Part shown: positions 55,987-64,000 of the stretch, one piece after another | Layout of the letters: the number at the start of each line of letters is the position of its first letter | How positions within the stretch are numbered: the stretch's first letter is position 1 | Source: Lichenicola cladoniae | GTDB taxonomy: Bacteria; Pseudomonadota; Alphaproteobacteria; Acetobacterales; Acetobacteraceae | Length of the DNA: 64,000 nt | Direction: 5' to 3' | Assembly: GCF_013201075.1 (NCBI RefSeq) | Contig: NZ_CP053712.1 | Coordinates: 85,790 to 149,789, forward strand | Position numbers and translations under genes: made by a program | The notes under the pieces: generated by a model | What the model was told of the DNA's origin: nothing | Seen by the model: only the letters and a program-made list of their open reading frames with translations | Databases searched by the model: none

Positions 55987-57227
55987 TCAGGCGCGGCCGT
56001 GTGAGGCGCGCGAACGGCGGGCGAGTGAGTCGACGATCACCGCGACCGCGAGCACGGCGCCGGTGATCATGTAGCGTAGGCTCGATGAAAGATTGAGGAG
56101 CGTGAGGCCGTTGGAGATCGCCTGGATTACAATGACACCCAGGAGGGCGGAATAGGCGCTGCCGCGCCCGCCGAACAGACTGGTACCTCCGATCACGGCA
56201 GCGGCGATAGCGTTAAGATTGACGTCGCCGGTGCCCGCTTGGCGGCTGGCCGAGGCAAGGCGACCGGCGACCAGGATGCCGCCCCCTGCCGCGAACGCGC
56301 TGCACAGCATGAAAGCTGAGCGATAGATGTTGCGAACGTTGATGCCGGCGCGACGCGCCGCCTCGCGGTTACCACCAATTGCGAACATTGAGCGGCCCCA
56401 TTTCGTGCGGCGCAGAGCGTATTCGGTCGCCATCACGAGCAATGCGAACAGCACGAAGATCGCGGGCACGCCGCGCCCGAGGCTGAGATAGAAGATGGCA
56501 AGCAGCAGCAGGATTGTGGTGGCGGCGGCCTTAAGCGACAGGATGCGGAGCGGCTTAGCCGACAGATTCGCGGCCACGCGATGCCCGCGCTCGGCAAGCC
56601 CGGTGGCTAGCATCGCAGCACCGGGCACCAGTGCCAGCACGACCGACAACCATGTCGGCAGGATCAGGGTTTGCCCAAAACGCACAATCGGTGAGCCGTA
56701 CGGCAGGTTGATCGAGCCGGTGTCACCCAGCAAGTAGAGCTGCAGGCCGAGCAGCGCCAGAAGCCCCGCCAGCGTCGCCACGAAGCTCGGCATGCCGAAC
56801 CGATTGTAGAGCTCGGCATAGACGAGGCCGATCACCGCTCCGGCGACCAGTGCGGCCACGATCGCGGCCCAGACAGGCCAACCGGAGCTGACCCAGAACA
56901 CGCCGAGCATTGCCGAGGACAACCCGCTCATCGAGCCAATCGACAGGTCGATCTCGCCCAGCAGCAGCACGAACACGACGCCAAGCGAGATCAGCCCAAC
57001 GGAGGAGCAGTCGAACAGCAGGTTCACGAGGTTGTTGGGGGCGACAAAGATCGGGTTTAGGCTGGTGAACACGATGGTAATGACGATCAGGCCGACGATC
57101 ACCGGCAACATGCCGAGATCGCCCGAGCGGACGCGGTCGAGGAAGGCACGGAGCTCGCCGCGCAGGCCTTCATCGTGACGGACGCGCTCGTCGCCGCGAT
57201 CCAGTGACGGCACGGGTGCGGAGACGG

Positions 57228-57231
<4 letters not shown>
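55987..57231 (-). CDS. Sugar/polyol ABC transporter permease
   Basis: 414 aa, XylH/RbsC type with about 10 TM helices ([26 protein letters not shown]-like [40 protein letters not shown] near the C-terminus). ATG overlaps the ATPase stop (ATGA at 57228-57231). A single permease gene implies a homodimer. Confidence 0.9.
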
Positions 57232-58052
<821 letters not shown>

Positions 58053-58075
58053 GGCGTGTCTCCGACCTAGACCGT

Positions 58076-59128
58076 TCAGATGCCGAGCGCGTGGCAGGGC
58101 GCGGCGTAGTCGCCCGTGCAGACCTGTGCCGGCGTCTGCAGGTGCGTGTCGAAGATCACCGACTTGATGTTTTTCGCGGTCACGAGGGCAGGCGTGAATA
58201 ACTCGGTCGGCGTGTCGAACAGCGTGGTCGAGGCGGCGGGCTTCTGTCCGTCCAGCAATGCCACCGCAACTTTTGCCGCCGCCGCCGCGACCGTCTCGGA
58301 TGGTTTCGAAATTGTGTTGTACTGGTCGCCGGCGATGATGAGCTGCAGGCCCGCAATCGTGGCGTCGTTGCCGGTCACTGGGGGCACCGGGTTCACGCCG
58401 GCCGCCTTGAAGGCCGCGATGACGCCACCCGCCGTGCCGTCATTGGCCGCGACGACGCCGACGATCTTGTCGCCGAAACGCGTGACCTGCCCGCTCGCCC
58501 ATTCCTGCGCCTTGGGGGGCGCCCAGTCCGGCGTGTCGTATTCCGCGAGCGTCTTGTAGCCGCTGCTAGCCAGGCCTTCGTGAATGCCATCCCGGATAAG
58601 GCCGGCAGCGGCGTCGGTCGGCGAGCCGTTCACCTCGAGCACGCCACCCTTCGACGTCGAGGCATCATGTGCCTTGAGGTCGGCCACGAGCGACTGCGCG
58701 ATCATGCGTCCGATCCCCTTGTTGTCGAAGGAGACGTAAAAGTCGGCCGGCATCTTCGGGATTGGCCGGTCGTAGGCGATCACCTTGACTCCCTGTCCAT
58801 GCGCAATCTGCACGAGAGAGGCCGCGGCCGCGCTGTCGACGGGATCAAGCACAACCACCTTGGCGCCCTGCGCGATCACCGAGTTGAATTGCTGCTGCTG
58901 GAGCGAGGCGTCCGCATTCGCATTCTGGTAGACGACGTGGCAGCCCGGGCAAAGCTTCGCCATCGCCGACTTGAAACCCGGAAAATCATGTTGCTCGTAT
59001 CGGGTCGAAGCCTGATCGGGCATCAGGAACGCCACCGTTCCCGACGTCGCAGAAAACGCTGGCGGACTGGTCAGTCCGATAACGCTCACTGTTGCTGCAA
59101 GCAGCGTGAAATTCCGCATCATTCGCAT
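58076..59128 (-). CDS. Periplasmic sugar/polyol-binding protein
   Basis: 350 aa. Signal peptide MRMMRNFTLLAATVSVIGLT with cleavage after AFSA. Type I periplasmic-binding fold of the XylF class: GTVAFLMPDQASTRYEQHDF, VVLDPVDSAAAASLVQIA, VNGSPTDAAAGLI and VVAANDGTAGG. First gene of the operon. The divergent LacI gene's operator palindrome lies 172 bp upstream. Confidence 0.9.
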   Translation of the reverse strand: MRMMRNFTLLAATVSVIGLTSPPAFSATSGTVAFLMPDQASTRYEQHDFPGFKSAMAKLCPGCHVVYQNANADASLQQQQFNSVIAQGAKVVVLDPVDSAAAASLVQIAHGQGVKVIAYDRPIPKMPADFYVSFDNKGIGRMIAQSLVADLKAHDASTSKGGVLEVNGSPTDAAAGLIRDGIHEGLASSGYKTLAEYDTPDWAPPKAQEWASGQVTRFGDKIVGVVAANDGTAGGVIAAFKAAGVNPVPPVTGNDATIAGLQLIIAGDQYNTISKPSETVAAAAAKVAVALLDGQKPAASTTLFDTPTELFTPALVTAKNIKSVIFDTHLQTPAQVCTGDYAAPCHALGI

Positions 59129-59299
59129 TCCCTCCGTTTATGTGGCGGGGAACCGATCGCCGCGAGGCGAGGCCGTCACGGCGCAAGATGCGCGCCGATA
59201 TCCTGCTGACCCGACGAGACCCCGTCTTCGCAGGGCTGGTCACCGGATAATATCCTCCCTCATGCGAACGAGTCCCGCACGTATCAACGACGCCCACGC

Positions 59300-59315
59300 G
59301 CTCAATCGATTGAGC
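59300..59315. promoter_or_regulatory. LacI-type operator palindrome
   Basis: GCTCAATCGATTGAGC, a perfect 16-bp palindrome with the central CG typical of LacI/GalR operators. It lies in the spacer between the binding-protein gene and the LacI-family gene, 40 bp before the regulator's ATG. Confidence 0.75.
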
Positions 59316-59354
59316 ATCGTTGCGATAGTCGGCGCTAAGTGTCAACACACATCG

Positions 59355-60422
59355 ATGAACAATCGTCGTCTGAGCCGCCGCCCAACCATCTACGACCTCG
59401 CGGACGTCGTGGGCACCTCGCCTACGGCGGTGAGCGCGGTGTTAAACGGAACGTGGCGGAAGCGGAGGATCAGCGAGGCGTTGGCCAACCGGATCCGGTC
59501 GGCAGCCGATGCTCAAGGTTACGCCATCAATTTGCCGGCAAGCGCATTGCGGCGTGAAACATCGCGCATTATTGGGATGATTGTGCCGAAATATGATAAC
59601 CGTTACTTTGGCGCAATCGCTGAACGCTTCGAAAGCATGGCGCGAGAGCGTGACCTCTTTCCGATTATCACCTGCACGTTGCGCGATCCGAAGCTTGAGG
59701 AAGAGGCGGCGCGTGCGATGATATCGCACCAAGTCACCTGCATCGTTGCCACCGGCGCAACTAACCCCGACCGTATCGCTGATCTTTGCGCGCCCGCGGG
59801 CGTGCGGACGATTAACCTTGACCTTCCCGGCCACAAGGCACCGTCCGTGATCTCGGACAATTACACCGGCGCACACAACCTCACTGCCTGCATTCTAAAG
59901 CGTATCGAAAAGCGTCGTGATGATGGCGCCTCGCTCCTGTTCATCGGCGGCCGTGCGCACGACCACAATACGCTCGAGCGGCTGCGCGGATTTCATGCCG
60001 CGCATGCAGAGGTCGGCATGGCTGTCTCCGGCGATCATGTTCTGCCGTGCGGGTATGCCGCCGAGAAGGCGGAGAAAGCGCTTGACGCGTTTGTCGCCGC
60101 CGGCAACCTGCTCCCGGCTGGGCTCTTCGTCAATTCAACCATCACATTCGAAGGCGTGGTCAGCTGGCTTCGAACGCGCAAGCGGAGCAGGTCGACTGCA
60201 CCAAGTATTGGTTGCTTTGACTACGATGCCTTCGCGTTGTGCATCGAGGGAACAGTGGGAATGGTGCGTCAGGATGTGCCTAAGCTCGTCGACGCTGTCT
60301 TCCGTCTATTCGACGAAGAGATCAGAGACGATACTCGCTGGATCGAAATTCCTCCGATTCTGGTAGAAAGCGGGCTTCGAACGCGAGGACGGTCCAGCGC
60401 TTTGTCAAAAAAAATAGCATAA
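59355..60422 (+). CDS. LacI-family regulator of the ribitol module
   Basis: 355 aa from ATG 59355; the longer frame from 59106 overlaps the divergent gene and is rejected. HTH with hinge: TIYDLADVVGTSPTAVSAVL, then ISEALANRIRSAADAQGYAI. Effector domain: IIGMIVPKYDNRYFGAIAER; SLLFIGGRAHDHNTLERLRG. The GTS-TAVS recognition helix differs from the usual VSxxTVSR. It probably represses the divergent transport operon until its ligand appears. Confidence 0.9.
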   Translation: MNNRRLSRRPTIYDLADVVGTSPTAVSAVLNGTWRKRRISEALANRIRSAADAQGYAINLPASALRRETSRIIGMIVPKYDNRYFGAIAERFESMARERDLFPIITCTLRDPKLEEEAARAMISHQVTCIVATGATNPDRIADLCAPAGVRTINLDLPGHKAPSVISDNYTGAHNLTACILKRIEKRRDDGASLLFIGGRAHDHNTLERLRGFHAAHAEVGMAVSGDHVLPCGYAAEKAEKALDAFVAAGNLLPAGLFVNSTITFEGVVSWLRTRKRSRSTAPSIGCFDYDAFALCIEGTVGMVRQDVPKLVDAVFRLFDEEIRDDTRWIEIPPILVESGLRTRGRSSALSKKIA

Positions 60423-60482
60423 GAGTACCGCTTATTGCTCGGGCGCGCATCGACAACCCTTTTTACGACTTGGGCGTGGCGA

Positions 60483-60546
60483 GGCGTTGTTGCATGGACC
60501 GGGTAGGACAAGCTCGTGCCTCCCACCCAGTCCATGCAACAACGCC
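60483..60546. repeat. 17-bp perfect inverted repeat with 30-bp loop
   Basis: GGCGTTGTTGCATGGAC (60483-60499) and its exact complement (60530-60546). It lies between the convergent LacI-family and WD40 genes. It could be a bidirectional terminator or a relic of two IS/MITE ends (TGTTGCAT motifs occur at IS ends, e.g. near 20038). Confidence 0.6.
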
Positions 60547-60587
60547 GGTTCTTGGTGCAGCACATGATGATGCACACCAAGCTGCCA

Positions 60588-61628
60588 CTATGGCGCGGGA
60601 TCCGAAAGCTCAAGCAGCGACAGCGCCCCCGTGTCGGTTCCGACTGCGAGCCATGTGCCGTCGCGGGACCATGCAAGAGCCGACACGCGACCGCCGCCTG
60701 CTGGACGCAGCCGCACACTTCGGTTCTCGCGATTGGGCATCAACTCGCAGATCGCCACGCCGCCATCCTCGAACCCAGCGGCCACAAGGGGACGGGTCGG
60801 ATGGGTGGCAACCTGTGTCACAAGTTGGCCAATCCCTTGTCCTGCCTCCAAGGGCGGCTTCCCCTGCGGCCCCGATCCGGCGAACGACCAGCCGATGACG
60901 CAATCCGCGCCGGACGTCACTAGGATCGGCGGCTTGGCGATCCAAGCCATGGATCGCGCCTTGGACGTGTAGCCTCGCATGAAAATGTCCTCACCCTCGG
61001 CAACCCGCCAGCCGTGCAACTCGCACTCCTGCATCGCCGTCATGAGGTACGTGCCGTCCGGACTCCAAGACGCGGCGATATGCGAGCCACGCCACGCCAG
61101 CCGGCTCGGCGTCTGGCCGAGCGTCGCCGTCCACCACAGAGTCACGCCACCGTAATGCGCGACCGCAAGCCGCTTTCCTTTGGGATTGAATGCAAGGCCT
61201 GACACCGAGCTGGGATGGCCCGGAGCAGAAGACCGCACCGCGCCGCCTACATCGAGCAGCCGGACCTCACGTCCGATCGCCACGGCCCTCATTTTGGCCG
61301 GACGGGACACCGCCAGGACGTCGATCTGCCGACCAGGCGCGTGCAGCAGCACTGTCGATGTATCGTCCAAAGCACAACGGACCATCCGTCCGTCGTCACC
61401 ACCACTGACGAACCCGAGCCCATCGACGTCTAGCGATAAACAGAGCACTGCCCCGTTGTGGGCCTGCACGGACTGCGTTGTGCCGTCCGGAGTCACAAGC
61501 TGGATCGTGCCGTCACCGACGGAAACCGCCAGTAGGCCAGAGTCGGCGAACACCGCACCGAAGATTCCGGCATCAAATTGACTATCCCGACTCGGAGACA
61601 TCCGCACCTGCGGTTCAGCCAGCACCAT
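60588..61628 (-). CDS. WD40-repeat protein linked to metal uptake
   Basis: 346 aa, beta-propeller with about 6-7 degenerate WD repeats (LCLSLDVDGLGFVSGGDDGR; VSGLAFNPKGKRLAVAHYGG; AASWSPDGTYLMTA; SALAWSRDGTWLAVGTDTG). No signal peptide. It starts 12 bp after the COG0523 GTPase stop, so the two are one operon. WD40 proteins recur beside Zur-regulated GTPases in alphaproteobacteria; a scaffold for metal delivery is an inference. Confidence 0.85.
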   Translation of the reverse strand: MVLAEPQVRMSPSRDSQFDAGIFGAVFADSGLLAVSVGDGTIQLVTPDGTTQSVQAHNGAVLCLSLDVDGLGFVSGGDDGRMVRCALDDTSTVLLHAPGRQIDVLAVSRPAKMRAVAIGREVRLLDVGGAVRSSAPGHPSSVSGLAFNPKGKRLAVAHYGGVTLWWTATLGQTPSRLAWRGSHIAASWSPDGTYLMTAMQECELHGWRVAEGEDIFMRGYTSKARSMAWIAKPPILVTSGADCVIGWSFAGSGPQGKPPLEAGQGIGQLVTQVATHPTRPLVAAGFEDGGVAICELMPNRENRSVRLRPAGGGRVSALAWSRDGTWLAVGTDTGALSLLELSDPAP

Positions 61629-61640
61629 GGTCCCGCCCCG

Positions 61641-62627
61641 TCAGGCGATGCAGGCCGCGAAGCCGGCCTTCAAATCCATGGTCTCGAGATCTCGACCAAT
61701 GAAGACCAGCTTTGAGTTCCGTTTCTCGTCCAGGCCCCAGGCTTTGCCATCGTCGCGTTCGATAAGCATATGGACGGCCTGGAACACGAAGCGGTTGGGA
61801 CTTCCCCTGACGTCGAGAATACCCTTCGAGCGCAGGATCGATTGGCCTTTTTCCTGCAGCAACCTGCCGATCCACTTGTTGAACTTGTTGACGTCGATCG
61901 GCTGCGTCTCGTGCAGCGCGATGCTGGTCACAGCATCATCATGCTCGTGGTCATCTTCGCCCAGAAAGTTCGGTTCGATCGCCAGGATCCGGTCGAGATC
62001 GAACGCCCGGCGGCCGAGAACCTCCTCGAGCGGAATCACGCATCGCTCTGTCCGATGGACGACGGCGGTTGGATTGATTCCGCGCAGACGTGATTCCAGT
62101 GCCGCCAGGTCATCGGCGGTCACGAGGTCGGCCTTGTTTAACAGGATCACGTCGGCAAAGGCGATCTGCTCAGCCGCTTCATGACTGTCGTCCAGCCGCG
62201 CGAGCACGTTCCTGGCGTCTACCACGGTGACGATGGAGTCAAGCTTGGCGACCGCCTTCACGTCGGCGTCGACGAAGAAGGTCTGGGCGACCGGCGCAGG
62301 ATCGGCAAGGCCGGTGGTCTCGATCAATATGGCGTCGAAACGTTCCTTGCGCTTGACCAGGTTGCCGATGATGCGGATCAGGTCGCCACGCACGGTGCAG
62401 CAGATGCAGCCGTTGTTCATCTCGAAGACTTCTTCTTCGGCATCCACCACCAGTTCGTTGTCGATGCCAATCTGGCCAAACTCGTTGACGATCACAGCGT
62501 AGCGTTTGCCGTGCTGCTCTGTGAGTAACCGATTGAGCAGAGTTGTCTTGCCGGCGCCCAAGTAGCCGGTGAGGACGGTGACAGGAATTCGGTCTTGAGT
62601 CGCAGAGCTCGTAGCCGAAGCGGACAT
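61641..62627 (-). CDS. COG0523/CobW-type GTPase metallochaperone
   Basis: 328 aa from ATG 62625-62627, with GGAGGAAG just upstream. Walker A GYLGAGKTT (21-29), metal-binding CICC (74-77) in EMNNGCICCTVR, ETTGLADP, NKAD and a His/Asp-rich EDDHEHDD loop. Members hand Zn or Co to target proteins using GTP. The divergent TonB receptor and shared AT-rich dyads favour a Zur-type zinc-starvation role. Confidence 0.9.
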   Translation of the reverse strand: MSASATSSATQDRIPVTVLTGYLGAGKTTLLNRLLTEQHGKRYAVIVNEFGQIGIDNELVVDAEEEVFEMNNGCICCTVRGDLIRIIGNLVKRKERFDAILIETTGLADPAPVAQTFFVDADVKAVAKLDSIVTVVDARNVLARLDDSHEAAEQIAFADVILLNKADLVTADDLAALESRLRGINPTAVVHRTERCVIPLEEVLGRRAFDLDRILAIEPNFLGEDDHEHDDAVTSIALHETQPIDVNKFNKWIGRLLQEKGQSILRSKGILDVRGSPNRFVFQAVHMLIERDDGKAWGLDEKRNSKLVFIGRDLETMDLKAGFAACIA

Positions 62628-62691
62628 GACTTCCTCCGATGGGAAGATTGGGCGGGTCAGCCGCCTATCTATCAGCCCATGTAGACGCAAC

Positions 62692-62783
62692 AATATATCA
62701 TATCAACAGCTATTTCCCTGGTCCGAACCAGAAGGCATATAGACATGAAACGACACAGACGTTATATGATGATATATCATAAC
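62692..62783. promoter_or_regulatory. AT-rich dyads in the GTPase/TonB receptor spacer (Zur-box candidates)
   Basis: ATGATATATCAT (62769-62780) is a perfect 12-bp palindrome inside GTTAT...ATAAC (62761-62783), just before the receptor start. ATATATCATATCAAC (62693-62707) near the GTPase start shares ATATATCATA. Fur-family operators are AT-rich dyads of this kind; which metal regulator binds is inference. Confidence 0.5.
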
Positions 62784-62786
62784 GTG

Positions 62787-64000
62787 ATGGACCGTATGTC
62801 TGGGCAACTGAAGCTTCGCCTGTTCCTGTCGGCATCCTGCGCTGGCCTGCTCGTCTCACTGACGGCGCATGCTCAGGCGGTCGCGCAAGTCGCGGGTGCG
62901 GTTCCTCAGCCGACCGGCTCAACCACTCCGGCGGCAGCACCTCCTGCCGATGTTCCGGAACACATCACAGTGCGGCTTGACCGCGTACGTGCCAACCTAC
63001 AACCAAGCCTGGGCGCTCAGGTCTATAGCTTTGGTCGAGGCACGATCAGGACAATCCCTCAAGGCGACAATACCCCACTGAACCAACTACTGCTGCAAGC
63101 GCCTGGCGTCGCGCAAGACAGCTACGGCCAGATCCATGTGCGCGGCGATCATAACGAGATCCAGTTCCGGATCGATGGTATCCAGCTGCCCGAAGGAATT
63201 GCCGTTTTCGGACAAAGTCTGGAGACACGCTTTGCACACGATTTATCGCTGATCACCGGCGCGCTGCCGGCGCAGTATGGTTTTCTGCAGGCGGCCGTCA
63301 TCAATATCAATACCAAGAGCGGCATCACGGATCGAGGCGGCGAAGTCTCGCTCTACGGCGGGTCGCGTGACTATCTCCAGCCATCTTTCTCCTACGGCAC
63401 CAGTGCAGGCAAGTGGGACATGTTCGTGACAGGAGACTTCCTGCACAACCGCGTCGGGATCGAGAATTCGACAGCAAGCTTTAATCCGATCCATGACCTC
63501 AGCAACCAGTACCACGGGCTGGCCAAGCTGTCCTACACGCCGGACGCCGACACGCGGATCAGCTTGATTGGTGGCATCTCGGATGCCGAGTACCAGATCC
63601 CGAACAACCCGAACCAAGTGCCGTCTCTTGGACTCTCGTCTAACGGCATCACAGACTACAACAGCGCCAACCTGACCGAGCATCAGAAGGAAATCACTGA
63701 CTTCGCGATCCTGTCGCTGCAGAAGACAATCGGGACGCTCGACATTCAATCGTCGGTCTTCAGCCGCTATAGCTCGCTCTACTACTCGCCCGATTTCGTT
63801 GGCGACCTACTGTTTAACGGCATCGCGCAGACGGCTGGCCGCTCGGTCTGGTCGTCCGGCACGCAAACAGATGCGAGTTGGCATCTCAACGGCCAGCACA
63901 CGCTGCGCGCCGGCTTCCAGGTTTTTGTCGAACGTAACGCTTCCGTGACGGACTCTGTGGTTTCACTGCAAACGGGCGCAGACGCCGAAGGCAATCCCGT
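62787..64000 (+). CDS. TonB-dependent outer-membrane receptor, 3' end outside the window
   Basis: Open from ATG 62787 (or 62796) to the right edge with no stop, 404 codons visible. Signal peptide (LKLRLFLSASCAGLLVSLTA, cleavage after AHA). The plug domain follows: GDNTPLNQLLLQAPGVAQDS, HVRGDHNEIQFRIDGIQLPE, ITGALPAQYGF and INIQTKSG-like INTKSG. Barrel strands start with VSLYGGSRDYLQPSFSYG. It imports a metal complex or other ligand across the outer membrane. The divergent COG0523 GTPase suggests zinc. Confidence 0.9.
   Translation, partial: MDRMSGQLKLRLFLSASCAGLLVSLTAHAQAVAQVAGAVPQPTGSTTPAAAPPADVPEHITVRLDRVRANLQPSLGAQVYSFGRGTIRTIPQGDNTPLNQLLLQAPGVAQDSYGQIHVRGDHNEIQFRIDGIQLPEGIAVFGQSLETRFAHDLSLITGALPAQYGFLQAAVININTKSGITDRGGEVSLYGGSRDYLQPSFSYGTSAGKWDMFVTGDFLHNRVGIENSTASFNPIHDLSNQYHGLAKLSYTPDADTRISLIGGISDAEYQIPNNPNQVPSLGLSSNGITDYNSANLTEHQKEITDFAILSLQKTIGTLDIQSSVFSRYSSLYYSPDFVGDLLFNGIAQTAGRSVWSSGTQTDASWHLNGQHTLRAGFQVFVERNASVTDSVVSLQTGADAEGNP

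Noticed and set aside
59106..59354. N-terminal extension of the LacI-family regulator
   Set aside because: It would overlap the divergent binding-protein gene and the operator; the HTH begins right after ATG 59355.

Overview
The window looks like accessory DNA (a large plasmid, or a plasmid-derived island) from an alphaproteobacterium, most likely of the Acetobacteraceae/Rhodospirillales. Reasons: high-GC coding bias, a cargo of polyol, ketose and haloalkane catabolism, LacI/SorC/LysR regulators, a TonB receptor next to a COG0523 GTPase, and a very dense, mostly decayed IS load. IS6, IS21, IS66, IS110, IS481, IS3 and IS5 types are all present. No rRNA, tRNA, CRISPR array or phage structural gene was seen. 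The family assignment is inference.

Layout. 0-6 kb is a backbone block. A tyrosine recombinase faces left. A run of perfect palindromes separates it from a tightly coupled rightward operon: Rmf/CrpP-like protein, DnaB-like ATPase with Arg in place of the Walker A Lys, recombinase-like protein without catalytic residues, an unrecognised protein, and full-length ScpA. 6-10 kb holds an AhpD-fold protein without the redox Cys pair, an XRE/MmyB regulator, and an amidase gene wrecked by IS6, IS481 and IS66 pieces. 9.8-14.5 kb is a polyol/ketose module: SDR, aldolase-like protein, DhaK, DhaL and a SorC-type regulator. 14.8-19.9 kb is a four-gene haloalkane operon: dehalogenase, Fe-alcohol dehydrogenase, aldehyde dehydrogenase and succinate-semialdehyde dehydrogenase. 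The same 12-bp dyad lies in front of both modules.

20-31.8 kb is an IS graveyard. It also holds a LysR/AhpD-like/RidA cluster, an HU gene in frame with a DUF2158-like segment, a YedK fragment and a possible winged-helix replication protein. 32-37 kb has a diguanylate cyclase and a second backbone block (ExoX-like exonuclease remnant, AT-hook protein, HU, SF2 helicase). 37-46 kb has broken azlCD, a LysR with an epoxide-hydrolase-like enzyme, a defective SDR, an MBL-fold hydrolase, a PAS-VOC fusion and a GNAT. 46-55 kb has a phytochrome-kinase remnant and an EAL remnant separated by IS3, a GAF-PAS-GGDEF-EAL protein, and a multi-pass membrane protein between inverted IS remnants.

55-60.4 kb is a ribitol-type module: periplasmic binding protein, ATPase, permease and ribitol dehydrogenase. 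It is divergent from a LacI regulator with a perfect 16-bp operator-like palindrome. 60.6-64 kb looks like a metal (probably zinc) acquisition locus: WD40 protein and COG0523 GTPase, divergent from a TonB-dependent receptor that runs off the right edge. Most catabolic cargo is intact while most transposases are dead, which suggests an old insertion hot spot kept for its cargo.
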